Origin: Micromonospora phaseoli
GTDB taxonomy: Bacteria > Actinomycetota > Actinomycetes > Mycobacteriales > Micromonosporaceae
Direction of reading: 5' to 3'
Assembly: GCF_900109115.1 (NCBI RefSeq)
Contig: NZ_FNYV01000021.1
Location: forward strand, 1-35,318
DNA length: 35,318 nucleotides
Shown: positions 7,642 to 16,072 of the stretch, one piece after another
How the letters are laid out: every line of letters starts with the position of its first letter
Position numbering within the stretch: position 1 is the stretch's first letter
Position numbers and translations under genes: made by a program
The notes under the pieces: model-generated
Database searches by the model: none
Seen by the model: the letters and a program-made list of their open reading frames with translations, nothing else
What the model was told of the DNA's origin: nothing

Positions 7642-8292
7642 CTATCCGGCGACGAGCGCCGCCGCCGAGTCGAGGAGGGCGAGTTCGGCGGCGGTCTGGG
7701 TGGGATTGGCACGACGGATGGCCAGGGCGTCGTCGAGCAGGGGGCGGTCATGGTCACGGATCTCGTCCAGGTAGGCCCGCAGCATCACCCCGGCCGCCTC
7801 GGCCATCGGCTGGGCCGGGTCCACCGCGACCTGGGCGAGGATCAGTGCGGTCATCGCGACGTCCAGCCCGGGCGGACCATGCCGGACGTTACGCCAGTCG
7901 ATGAGCACCGGGCCGCGTGGATCGAGGATGACATTGTCCGGGTGCACGTCCAGGTGCAGGATCCGCTCTCCGCCATCCGCGCCGGGCAGCGGCGCGACGG
8001 TGTGCAGCCGACGGTGCAGGTCGGCGAGGATCCTGGCGGACGGCCCGACCTCGATCGTGCCGGCGACCAGCGCCTGGAGCATCGTCGGGCCGGGCACCCG
8101 TCGCATGACCAGCTCCGCGCCGGCGGCGCGGTGGATCCGGGGCACCGGGAAGCCGGCCGCGTGCAGGTGGGTCATGAACCCGGCCTCCACGGTGACGTCG
8201 GTGCCGTCGCGGTAGCGCCGCAGCACCCGATCGGCGTCGACGGCGTACACGTCGGCGTCCCGCCCGGTGGCGAACGGAGTCGGATCTGCCAT
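7642..8292 (-). CDS. Aminoglycoside-phosphotransferase-fold kinase-like protein
   Basis: 216 aa small member of the APH/choline-kinase fold. The Brenner-type catalytic motif is present as HLDVHPDN (113-120, HxDxxxxN) and the metal-binding aspartate as IDW (131-133). The N-lobe is short: it starts ATGRDADVYAVDADRVLRRYRDG, where the Arg pair may stand in for the usual ATP-binding Lys. Proteins like this phosphorylate small hydroxyl compounds or are orphan kinases, and there is no sign it confers antibiotic resistance. It is first in the probable leftward operon with the monooxygenase and SDR and diverges from the degenerate ABC operon. Confidence 0.88.
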   Translation of the reverse strand: MADPTPFATGRDADVYAVDADRVLRRYRDGTDVTVEAGFMTHLHAAGFPVPRIHRAAGAELVMRRVPGPTMLQALVAGTIEVGPSARILADLHRRLHTVAPLPGADGGERILHLDVHPDNVILDPRGPVLIDWRNVRHGPPGLDVAMTALILAQVAVDPAQPMAEAAGVMLRAYLDEIRDHDRPLLDDALAIRRANPTQTAAELALLDSAAALVAG

Positions 8293-8399
8293 GACCGCGA
8301 CGGTAGCGCCCCACCGCTGCCGCCCATGATGGGCGCACTGTGGGACACCGTGAGTAGCCAGGCTGTGCCACCCTGGGATGACGACGGCAGCCGCCGGAG

Positions 8400-9020
8400 G
8401 TGATGGTCACGCTACGCACGTATGAACTCGTTGCCGTGCCGGACATCCCTCCGCTCGAGATCGACGCTCCCGTCGGCGCGACGGTTGCCCTGGTCGCCGG
8501 GCCGCGGCTGGGCACGGCCGTGGCCCGGGTGCTGGTCGGATTGGCCGCTCCGGTCGCCGGCCGGATTCTGGTCGGCGACCGCGACGTCACCGACCTGCCG
8601 CCACTGCGCCGACGCATCGGATACGTCCCCGCCGGCAGCGCCCTGCTGCCCCACCTCACCGTCGGACGCAACATCTCCTACGGCCAGCGTCGGCGCCAGC
8701 GGGTGCGTGACGTGGCCGACGACTGGGCGGCGGTCCTGGTCGACCGGCTCGAACTCGCCCCGACGCTGGGCCTGCGACCGCACCTGCTCTCCGAGGCGCA
8801 GCGATTCCGGGTCGCCCTGGCCCGGGCCATGGCCTGTCTACCCGAGGTGCTGGTGGTCGACCTGCCGTCCGCCGTCGACGGGGTGCGTCTGGGCGACCTG
8901 GTCGGCCGATTGTCCCCGCCGGACTCCCCCGGCGTGACGGTGCTGCTCTGCTCGTCCGACGACGAGGTGCTGGCCGACGTGGCGGACCGGGTCGAGGCGG
9001 CCGGCGAGGTGCGCCCGTGA
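8400..9020 (+). CDS. ABC-ATPase-like protein with lost catalytic motifs
   Basis: 206 aa, aligning end to end with importer ATPases (AGRILVGDRDVTDLPPLRRRIGYV, then LLPHLTVGRNISYG), yet every catalytic element is altered. The Walker A position reads AGPRLGTAV (33-41) with no GK(S/T). The Q-loop Gln is gone (VPAG at 76-79). The signature is LSEAQ instead of LSGGQ. Walker B reads VLVVDLP, so the catalytic Glu after Asp154 is Leu. No H-loop His is visible near LLCSSDDE. The C-terminal regulatory domain of MalK types is missing. Start is GTG 8400 or ATG 8403, both too close to GGAGG at 8396-8400. It overlaps the next gene by GTGA. Probably a non-hydrolysing structural or regulatory partner of the fused permease. 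Confidence 0.85.
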   Translation: MMVTLRTYELVAVPDIPPLEIDAPVGATVALVAGPRLGTAVARVLVGLAAPVAGRILVGDRDVTDLPPLRRRIGYVPAGSALLPHLTVGRNISYGQRRRQRVRDVADDWAAVLVDRLELAPTLGLRPHLLSEAQRFRVALARAMACLPEVLVVDLPSAVDGVRLGDLVGRLSPPDSPGVTVLLCSSDDEVLADVADRVEAAGEVRP

Positions 9021-10297
9021 CAGCCCGCCGGCTGCGCCGCCGAACCCTGTTGCGTGCGGCGGCGGCTACGGCCGCCGCGGCCACTGCCGGTGGTTGTGCA
9101 CGAGGGCAGCGGTCGGTGCAGGTGGCGGTGGTCTGGGCCGGTGGCGAGCTGGCCCGGTTCCGTGAGGTCGTCGCCGACTACCCCACGCCGGTACAGGTGA
9201 TCGGGGTGGGCAACGACATCGACGCGTTCCTGGTCGCTCGCCAGTCCGCCGGCACCACCCCTGACGTGGCGATCCTGCCCCGCCCGGGACTGGTCGTCGA
9301 GTACGCCCGGCGTGGCTGGCTCAGCGAGGTGACCCCGGCCGACAACTACACCGCGCCGGCCGGCATGGCCGACCTGCTCACCGTGGACCGGCGCCGCTAC
9401 GGCGTGTGGACGAAGGCGGCGTACAAGTCGCTGTTCTGGCATTTCCCGTCGATGCTGGACGAGCCGCCAAGGACCTGGGCCGCGCTGGTCGCGTTGACCC
9501 GTCAGCTCGGCGCCCGGCACCGGGCGGGCGCCGGCCCGGCGCCACTGGCGATCGGCGCCGCCGACGGCTGGGTTCTCACCGACTGGTTCGAGAACGTGCT
9601 CGCCGACGTCGCCGGCGCCGACCTGTATGAGGGGTTGGCCAGCGGCCAGGCCGACTGGCGCGACCCGCCGGTCGGGTACGCGCTGGACCGACTCGCCGAG
9701 CTGTGGAGCGTCCAGGGTGCCTTCCCGGGCGGCGGGCGGCGAGCCCTGCTCACCCAGTTCGAGGAGTCGATCATCCAGGTGGTGCACCACCGCGACGCGG
9801 TCATGGTGTTCGAGGCCGACTTCGTCGACGCCGTCGTCGCCCGGTTCCGTCGCGGCAGCGAGCCGCCGAGCACCTTCCGCTTTCCCGGCGCCCGGGTGGC
9901 CAGCCAGCCACTGATCGTCGGCGGCGACGCCGCGGTGGCGTTCGCCGGATCAACCGGCGGGGTCGAGTTGGTGCGCTGGCTCAGCGAGGCGGCGGCCTTC
10001 CGACCGTGGCTGGACGCCGGCGGCTACCTCTCCCCCAACCTCGCCGTGCCGCTGAGCAACTACCGAGACCCGCTGCGCCGGCAGCTGGCCGACGAGCTGC
10101 GCGCCGCAGAGAAGGTGCAGTTCGATCTGTCCGACCGACTGCCCGGAACCTTCACCGGCACCGACGGGGTGGGGATCTGGCGGATCATGCAGGACTTCTT
10201 CATGGACGTGACCGACGGGGTGACCGCTCGGGAGGCGGTCCGCCGGGCCACCGGCCAGCTTGCCGAGGAGGCGCGGACGGCGGGGGGCGGGCGGTGA
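9017..10297 (+). CDS. Tat-type lipoprotein, ABC solute-binding protein
   Basis: 426 aa extracellular solute-binding protein of the family 1 (carbohydrate-type) fold. The N-terminus has a twin-arginine-like RRLRRRTLLR followed by an Ala-rich core and a lipobox ending AGGC, giving Cys27 as the lipidated residue. The mature part has blocks typical of such proteins: VAVVWAGGELARFREVV at the start, VAILPRPGLV, DDxx-like WFENVLAD, and VMVFEADFVDAVV near the hinge. GTG at 9017-9019 overlaps the ABC-like gene stop (GTGA), and its own stop overlaps the permease start the same way. It would deliver a solute to, or sense one for, the fused permease. The ligand is unknown; the Trp and aromatic content is compatible with a sugar. 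Confidence 0.9.
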   Translation: MTARRLRRRTLLRAAAATAAAATAGGCARGQRSVQVAVVWAGGELARFREVVADYPTPVQVIGVGNDIDAFLVARQSAGTTPDVAILPRPGLVVEYARRGWLSEVTPADNYTAPAGMADLLTVDRRRYGVWTKAAYKSLFWHFPSMLDEPPRTWAALVALTRQLGARHRAGAGPAPLAIGAADGWVLTDWFENVLADVAGADLYEGLASGQADWRDPPVGYALDRLAELWSVQGAFPGGGRRALLTQFEESIIQVVHHRDAVMVFEADFVDAVVARFRRGSEPPSTFRFPGARVASQPLIVGGDAAVAFAGSTGGVELVRWLSEAAAFRPWLDAGGYLSPNLAVPLSNYRDPLRRQLADELRAAEKVQFDLSDRLPGTFTGTDGVGIWRIMQDFFMDVTDGVTAREAVRRATGQLAEEARTAGGGR

Positions 10298-12057
10298 GCC
10301 GGGCGCCGCTGCTGGGCGAACTGGCGGTGCTCGACGACGTGGGGCCGCCCCGGCGCGGCCGGGCGTATCCGGCCGCCGGGATCACCTGGGCGCTGCTGAC
10401 ACCGGCGGTGCTGCTGCTCGGCGGGCTGCTGGCCTGGCCGGTGCTGCGCACGGCGCAGGCCAGCGTCACCACCGACGGTCGCTGGGTGGGCGCAGAGCAC
10501 TATCGGGCCGCCTTCTCCGCCCCGGGCACCGGTGCGGTGGTGGGGCGCACGCTGCTGTGGGCGCTGCTGGTTCCGACAGTGGTCACGGTGCTGGGCTACC
10601 TGCTCGCCGCGGCCTCCCGGCGCTCCCAGGAGGGCTGGCTGGTCCGGTTCATCCTGGTGGTGCCGACCGCGCTGCCGCTGGTGGTCACCGGCGTGACCTT
10701 CCGGCTGCTCTACGACCCGGACCCGCAGCGCGGGCTGGCCACCCTGCTCCTCGCCCGGCTCACCGGACGTCCACCGGAGCAGGTGCCGCAGCTGCTCGGG
10801 CCGGACCTGGTCACGGTGGCCGTGATGTCGGCGTTCGTGTGGGCCTGGGTCGGGCTGGCCATGCTGGTGTTCCGGGCCGCCCTCGACGCGGTGCCGACCG
10901 GTCTCGTCGACGCGGTACGCGCCTTCGGCGGCACCCGCCGCGACGTACTCTGGGACGCGCAGTGGCGGCCGCTGCTGCTGCGTACGGTGGCGGTGGTCTT
11001 CGCTCTGGTCGCGGTCGGCACCAGCCGTACCTTCGACCTGATCCTGGTGATGACGCCCGGCTCGGTGCGCGACGAGGCGTCGGTGCTCTCGCTGCGGATC
11101 TGGCAGACCTCCGGCGCGACGACCACCGGTGAGGGTGCCGCCCTGGGGGTTATCTGGCTGGTCGCGGTGACCGCCGGCATGCTGGTGGTGGCGCTGTTCG
11201 TCCGGCAGGCGTGGCCGCCGCCCCAGCAGCCGGCCGGTACCGCGGTTGGCGCACCACCGCCGCGGCGAGCGGTTCGGCTGCTCGCTGCGGGCGCGGCCGT
11301 GGCCTGGCTGCTCCCGCTGGGCGTGCTGGCGGCCACCTCGTTGCAGAACCCGGTCCGGGCGGCCACCGGAAGCTGGTGGTCCGGGTCGCCGAGTCTCGAC
11401 TCCTACGAGGTCGTGCTCACCAGCGCGGAGCTGTGGCGCAGCCTCGGCTTCACGATCGTGCTCGCCACCCTCGTCACCGCCGCGGTGCTGGGTGTCGCGC
11501 TGCTCGCCGCCTACCCGCTGGCCTGGCTGACCGGGCCGGCCGCCCAGGCCACCGGGCTGGTGCTGATGGCCGCGGTGGTCGTTCCGGTCCAGGTGATCGC
11601 CGGTCCGCTCAACGAGGTGCTCGGCTTGGCGCTCTCCTCCGGCACAGCTCGGGGGGCGGCCCTGGTGCATATCGCGTTGGGTGTCCCGTTCGCCGTGCTG
11701 GTGCTGCGCAACTCCTTCGCCGATCTGCCGGCCGAGCAGGTACGCGGTGCCCGGTTCGGCGGGCGGCACTGGTGGGGCACGCTGCGCCGGCTGGCCCGAC
11801 ACAACCGCACCGCGGTGGTGGCGGTGGCCGTGCTGGAGTTCGTGCAGGTGTGGAACGATCTCGTGGTGGGGCTGCTGTTCAGCGGGCCGGACGCCGCCCC
11901 GCTCGGGTTGTTTCTCGCCGGGCAGACGCGTGGCTTCGTGGCCGGCAGCGGCACGCTCGCCGCCGGTTGCGTGCTCGCCTCGATCCTGCCCGTGCTGGTC
12001 TTCGTACTGGCCCGCCGGCAGGTCGTCGCCGGGCTGGTCGCCGGGGGCGTACGGTGA
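10294..12057 (+). CDS. Fused double ABC permease (MalF-MalG-like)
   Basis: 587 aa from GTG at 10294-10296 (GTGA overlap with the binding-protein stop). The chain contains two importer permease units in tandem. Residues about 25-290 form the first, with the EAA-type cytoplasmic loop DAVRAFGGTRRDVLWDAQWR. Residues about 325-587 form the second, with the loop EQVRGARFGGRHWWGTLRR. They are joined by a Pro-rich linker (WPPPQQPAGTAVGAPPPRR). About 12 hydrophobic segments are visible. Carbohydrate importers normally use two separate genes, as the other importer in this window does, so the fusion is notable. The EAA loops should dock on ABC ATPase domains, but the only ATPase-like partner in the operon is catalytically degenerate. 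Confidence 0.9.
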   Translation: MSRAPLLGELAVLDDVGPPRRGRAYPAAGITWALLTPAVLLLGGLLAWPVLRTAQASVTTDGRWVGAEHYRAAFSAPGTGAVVGRTLLWALLVPTVVTVLGYLLAAASRRSQEGWLVRFILVVPTALPLVVTGVTFRLLYDPDPQRGLATLLLARLTGRPPEQVPQLLGPDLVTVAVMSAFVWAWVGLAMLVFRAALDAVPTGLVDAVRAFGGTRRDVLWDAQWRPLLLRTVAVVFALVAVGTSRTFDLILVMTPGSVRDEASVLSLRIWQTSGATTTGEGAALGVIWLVAVTAGMLVVALFVRQAWPPPQQPAGTAVGAPPPRRAVRLLAAGAAVAWLLPLGVLAATSLQNPVRAATGSWWSGSPSLDSYEVVLTSAELWRSLGFTIVLATLVTAAVLGVALLAAYPLAWLTGPAAQATGLVLMAAVVVPVQVIAGPLNEVLGLALSSGTARGAALVHIALGVPFAVLVLRNSFADLPAEQVRGARFGGRHWWGTLRRLARHNRTAVVAVAVLEFVQVWNDLVVGLLFSGPDAAPLGLFLAGQTRGFVAGSGTLAAGCVLASILPVLVFVLARRQVVAGLVAGGVR

Positions 12058-14432
12058 GGCCGCCGCGGCGCAGCCGCCGGCCGCGTCCGCTGAGCGTCCT
12101 GCTCGCCGCCGGCGGGATGGCCGGCGCGGCAATCAGCGCCGTGCTCGGCAATGTCACCGGCAACCTGCTCTCCGAGCTCTCCGTCACCGCCCTCGGCTCG
12201 GCGAGCCTGGGTTTGGCGGTGATCGGGGTGGCGGCCTCGTTTCTGGTGGAGTGGCGGCGTCACCAGCGGGAACAGTTGCTCACCGGCGACGACGGGGTAG
12301 CCCCGGCCACCAGCAGCGCACCCACGCTGCCCTGGCCGGCGGGGTTCACCGGCCGGCGGGGTCAGGCGGAGGCCGTGGTGGCGATGTTGGCTCCGGAGCA
12401 CGCGGTGGCGGTGGTGGGTCGCCGTGCGGTGGGCACGTCGTGGTGCGCGGTTCAGGCGGCGAACCTGAGTCGCGCCGACTTCCCCGACGGGCAGTACTAC
12501 CTCGACCTGCGCCGCGGTGGCCGGGCCCGCTCGCCGCAGGAGGTCCTGATCGCGTTGGCCCGCATCGTCGGTACCGCCGCGCCGCGCTCGGGTCGCCCGG
12601 ACGATCTCGCCGACGCCGCGGACGAGCTACGCGGCCAGCTCGACGGCCGCAAGGTGCTGCTGGTGCTCGACAATGTGGACAGCCCCGCTCAGGTCCGGCC
12701 GCTGCTACCGCCGACCGCCCGGACCTGCCGGCTGTTGCTGGCCGGCACCGGACGACTCGCCGCCCTGGACGGAGTGGTCGCGTACTGGTTGGCCGAACCG
12801 GACGTCGATGACGCGGTGGAGATGTTCGCCGACGCGGGTGCCGCCACGGCGGTCGCCCGGCCACGCCGGCCTGACCCACGCACCGATCCGGCGGTACGGG
12901 CCATCGTGGAGTCCTGCGGGCGGCAGCCGCGCGCAGTGACCGAGCTGGGGCGCCGCACCGCGCAGCACGGCTGGCGGCACGCCGACGTGCTGCACGCGCT
13001 GCGACGTGCCGCCGACACACCCCCGCACCAGCGGGCCGGCGTCTCGCCGGTGACGGGTCTGGTCATCGCCCGAGACACCGCCTACCACGCGCTGACCCGC
13101 GAGGCCCGCCGACTGTGGCGGCTGCTGTCGTTGAGCCCGGTGCCGCTGGACCGGGCGACCATCGCCGCGCTCGCCCGCCGCCGGCCGTACCGGATCGCGG
13201 CACTGCTGGACGAACTCGCCGACGCAGCCTTCGTGGTCGGCGCACCGGGCGACCGGTACGAGGTCCGGCCGCTGCTCGCCCCGTACGCCCGGATACACCT
13301 GCGAGAGGCCGAGCCGGTGCACCGCCGGGTCAGCGCCCAGGCCCGACTGACTCGGCACCTGGCAAGCCGGGCCGAACAGCACGTCGCCGGGCTGGCGGTG
13401 GCCGGGGCGCTGGACCGGGACCACCGGCTGCCCGACGACGACCCGTACGGCTGGTTCGATCTGCACCAGGAGTTGCTGCTGGCGGTGGTGAAGGTGCCGG
13501 CCGGTGCCGTGGAAACGCTGCCGCGCCGGGTGCGGGGCTGGTGGTTCCGGCTGGCCGTGGCGCTGTGCGGCTGGCTCGCCCACGCCGAGCGGCTGGACGA
13601 GTGGGAGGACGTGTGCCGGACCGTGCTGGCCAATCCCACCGCCCAGGACCGGCCGGAGATCGCCGGTTGGGCACACAACGAGCTGGGGGTGCTGCGCCGC
13701 CGCCGGCACGACCCGTACGGCGCGGTGGCCGCGCTGAGCCTGGCGGTGGCGGGGCGGGGACGTCGGGGCACCGCCCAGGCCCGGATGAACCTGGGCCTGG
13801 CCCTGCTCGACCTCGGCCGGACGGAGGAGGCGGTGGAACACCTGGAGCTGTCCCGCCGGCACCGCGCGGGCGCCGACCGGGCCGGGCAGGCGCTCAGCGA
13901 CCTGGGGCTGGGTGCGGCGCGGCTGGCGCGGTGCGAGCTGGAGAGCGCACACGACCTGCTGGTTCGTGCCGCGAACACGTTCCGCTCGCTCGGGGACTCG
14001 CGCGGCTACGCGGCAGCGCTGACCAACCTCGTACTGGTGCACTCCGCGATGGGCGAGCACCTCGACGCGGCGCAGGCGTGGCGGGCGGCGTTGCGCGAGT
14101 ACGAGTCGGTCGGCGACCCGACCAACCGGGCGGCGGCGCTGCTCAACGCCGGAGCGACGCTGCTGGGTACGGCACCGGGTAAGGCCCGCCAGGCGTACAC
14201 GCTGCTGTCCGAGAGCCGGCGGTTACGCGAGGGCGGTCGCCCCGACGCCGGGCTGGGACGCACACTGCTGCACCTGGGCGACGCGGCGGCGGCGCTGGGC
14301 GACGACGACGAGGCCCGCCGACACTGGGCGGACGCGGCGGTGATCTGCGAGGCGGCGGGCGACGACGATGCTCGGCAGGCGGCGGACGCCGGCCTGAACG
14401 GGGACCGCTTCCCGCAGCGGCATCCGGGCTGA
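12054..14432 (+). CDS. Membrane-anchored STAND/NB-ARC-like TPR protein, broken P-loop
   Basis: 792 aa from GTG at 12054-12056 (GTGA overlap with the permease stop). Residues 13-37 and 46-66 are hydrophobic and probably form a membrane hairpin. An NB-ARC-like region follows from FTGRRGQAEAVVAML (98-112). The P-loop position reads VVGRRAVGTSWCA (120-132) and lacks the GxGK(T/S) core, while Walker B is intact (KVLLVLDNVD, 200-209) and GTGRLAALDG resembles the sensor segment. A winged-helix-like part (about 345-430) leads into TPR-like helical repeats over residues about 530-780, e.g. ARMNLGLALLDLGRTEEAVEHL and AAALTNLVLVHSAMGEHLDAA. It probably acts as a protein-binding scaffold or sensor next to the permease. 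ATP hydrolysis looks unlikely. A few leading Arg-rich residues are cytoplasmic. Confidence 0.87.
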   Translation: MRPPRRSRRPRPLSVLLAAGGMAGAAISAVLGNVTGNLLSELSVTALGSASLGLAVIGVAASFLVEWRRHQREQLLTGDDGVAPATSSAPTLPWPAGFTGRRGQAEAVVAMLAPEHAVAVVGRRAVGTSWCAVQAANLSRADFPDGQYYLDLRRGGRARSPQEVLIALARIVGTAAPRSGRPDDLADAADELRGQLDGRKVLLVLDNVDSPAQVRPLLPPTARTCRLLLAGTGRLAALDGVVAYWLAEPDVDDAVEMFADAGAATAVARPRRPDPRTDPAVRAIVESCGRQPRAVTELGRRTAQHGWRHADVLHALRRAADTPPHQRAGVSPVTGLVIARDTAYHALTREARRLWRLLSLSPVPLDRATIAALARRRPYRIAALLDELADAAFVVGAPGDRYEVRPLLAPYARIHLREAEPVHRRVSAQARLTRHLASRAEQHVAGLAVAGALDRDHRLPDDDPYGWFDLHQELLLAVVKVPAGAVETLPRRVRGWWFRLAVALCGWLAHAERLDEWEDVCRTVLANPTAQDRPEIAGWAHNELGVLRRRRHDPYGAVAALSLAVAGRGRRGTAQARMNLGLALLDLGRTEEAVEHLELSRRHRAGADRAGQALSDLGLGAARLARCELESAHDLLVRAANTFRSLGDSRGYAAALTNLVLVHSAMGEHLDAAQAWRAALREYESVGDPTNRAAALLNAGATLLGTAPGKARQAYTLLSESRRLREGGRPDAGLGRTLLHLGDAAAALGDDDEARRHWADAAVICEAAGDDDARQAADAGLNGDRFPQRHPG

Positions 14433-14456
14433 CGGGGCGTGTCGAGCGTCGACGAC

Positions 14457-14473
14457 GGCCCGATGTCCGGGCC
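14457..14473. terminator. Weak hairpin between convergent genes
   Basis: GGCCCG (14457-14462) and CGGGCC (14468-14473) form a 6-bp stem with an ATGTC loop, 25 nt after the stop of the STAND/TPR gene and 42 nt before the stop of the convergent MocR gene. No T-run follows. It is the only stem in an 82-nt gap where a terminator would be expected. Confidence 0.4.
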
Positions 14474-14514
14474 CGATCCGGCATCCTCTCGTCCCTGAAC
14501 AGCCTCGACGCCGC

Positions 14515-16062
14515 TCATTCCTGGTTGCGACGCAGCGCGGTGGCAGCGGCGGCGACGAGCGCGATGCCCTCGTCCATGGCCGAGGCCGAGTTGGCCGCAT
14601 AGCCCAGCACCAGGCCCGGCTGGTGTGGCCGTTGACAGTGCCAGGACAGCGGCTGCACCTTCACCCCTCGGGCCAGCGCCGCCGCCGCCAGCTCGGTGTC
14701 GCTCACGTCGTCGTCGAGAGTGACCGTCAGGTGCAGCCCGGCCGCCGCGCCGTGCACGGTGGCGCCGGGCAGGTGCCGCGCCAGTGCGGCGGTCATCGCG
14801 TCCCGGCGGCGCACGTGCCGTCGGCGCAGCTGCCGCAGTTGCCGTTCCAGCGCCCCGGAGGTGATCAGCTCGGCGAGGACCAGTTGTGGCAGGACGGCGT
14901 TGCCCAGGTCGGCGTTGCGTTTGGCGGCCACCACCGCCTCCCGGTACCGGTGCGGTACCAGCAGCCAACCGATCCGCAGCCCCGGGGCGAGCAGCTTCGA
15001 CACGCTGCCGGTGTAGCAGACCTGCTCGGACATGGTCGCCCGCAGCGCGGGAACCGGTGGCCGGTCGTAGCGGTGTTCGGCGTCGTAGTCGTCCTCGATG
15101 ACCAGGCCACCGGCCCGGGCCCAGTCGGCGAGCTGTCGACGCCGCTCGCCGTCGAGCACCACACCGGTCGGGAACTGGTGCGCCGGGGTGAGCATGACGA
15201 CCGACACCTCGCTGGCCGTCAACTCGTCCACCCGCACACCTGCGGCGTCCACCGGGATCGGCACGGTGTCGAGCCGCCAGTTGTCGAGATGCTGGCGGAC
15301 GCCGAGCGAACCGGGCTCCTCCACGCCGAGGGCGGTGACGCCCTCCTCGAGCAGCGCCTGGGCGAGCAGGCCGAGCGCCTGCGACACCCCCGTCGTGATG
15401 ATCACCTCGGCCGGGTCGACGCTGATTCCCCGGTTACGGGCCAACCACCCGGCGACGGCCCGGCGCAACGTCGGCGTCCCCCGCGGGTCGCCGTAGCCGA
15501 GATCCGAGGCCGCCAGCCGCCCCAGCACGGCCCGCTCGGCGCGCAGCCAGTCCGTGCGGGGAAACGCCGCCAGGTCGGGTACGCCGGGCGTCAGGTCGAT
15601 CCGCGCTCCGATGGTGCGTACCGCGTCGAAGATGTCCGGGCCGGGCACCGACGCGAACAGGCCGGCCGGATCCGGGGCGGTCACGACGTCGGCCGGGACG
15701 ACCGTGGTTGCCGCCGCCACGGGGAGGGCGACGACCACGGTGCCGCCGCGGCCCCGGCCGGCGACGTGCCCGTCCTCCATCAGCCGCTGGTACGCCTCGA
15801 CCACCACGCCCCGCGAGACCCCCAGATCGGCGGCGAGTACCCGGGTCGCGGGCAGTCGGGAGCCGACCGGCACCGCGCCATCGGCGATCGCCAGACGCAG
15901 CCGATCGGCGAGCCAGGCGGCCCGCCCACCCGCCGGTGCCTGACCGATGTCGAGGTGCAGGAAGTCCGACCCGACGTTGAGCAGCGGAGCCGCCGACACG
16001 CGGGACGTGCCGAGGTTTCCAGTTATGGACCTGTCCGGCGACGCGGGTTTGGCACTGCTCAT
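14515..16062 (-). CDS. MocR-family transcriptional regulator (GntR HTH + aminotransferase fold)
   Basis: 515 aa. An N-terminal winged helix of GntR type (about 48-108: WLADRLRLAIADGAVPVGSRLPATRVLAADLGVSR, given here in part) is followed by a linker. A class-I aminotransferase-like domain follows from about residue 145. The PLP-binding lysine is Lys356 in YTGSVSKLLAPGLRIGW, and the aspartate that contacts the pyridine nitrogen is in VIEDDYDAEH (324-327). MocR regulators use PLP or a PLP adduct as effector and usually control a divergent neighbour. Here the divergent side holds a LysE-type fragment and a B3/B4-domain gene, with an inverted repeat in the 58-nt gap. No clear ribosome site precedes ATG 16060-16062; leaderless translation is possible. 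Confidence 0.92.
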   Translation of the reverse strand: MSSAKPASPDRSITGNLGTSRVSAAPLLNVGSDFLHLDIGQAPAGGRAAWLADRLRLAIADGAVPVGSRLPATRVLAADLGVSRGVVVEAYQRLMEDGHVAGRGRGGTVVVALPVAAATTVVPADVVTAPDPAGLFASVPGPDIFDAVRTIGARIDLTPGVPDLAAFPRTDWLRAERAVLGRLAASDLGYGDPRGTPTLRRAVAGWLARNRGISVDPAEVIITTGVSQALGLLAQALLEEGVTALGVEEPGSLGVRQHLDNWRLDTVPIPVDAAGVRVDELTASEVSVVMLTPAHQFPTGVVLDGERRRQLADWARAGGLVIEDDYDAEHRYDRPPVPALRATMSEQVCYTGSVSKLLAPGLRIGWLLVPHRYREAVVAAKRNADLGNAVLPQLVLAELITSGALERQLRQLRRRHVRRRDAMTAALARHLPGATVHGAAAGLHLTVTLDDDVSDTELAAAALARGVKVQPLSWHCQRPHQPGLVLGYAANSASAMDEGIALVAAAATALRRNQE

Positions 16063-16072
16063 CGGACCATTC

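Noticed and set aside
7642..8292. Antibiotic resistance phosphotransferase
   Set aside because: The fold fits aminoglycoside phosphotransferases, but the protein is short with a reduced N-lobe, and nothing nearby suggests resistance or antibiotic production.
5710..8403. A very long open frame on the plus strand across the SDR, monooxygenase and kinase-fold genes
   Set aside because: It is opposite three well-supported genes, has a His/Gly/Arg/Pro-rich composition typical of antisense frames in high-GC DNA, and shows no domain.
10060..12132. A 690-codon minus-strand frame opposite the fused permease
   Set aside because: Gln/Arg/His-rich antisense shadow of the permease; the plus strand has clear membrane helices and EAA loops.
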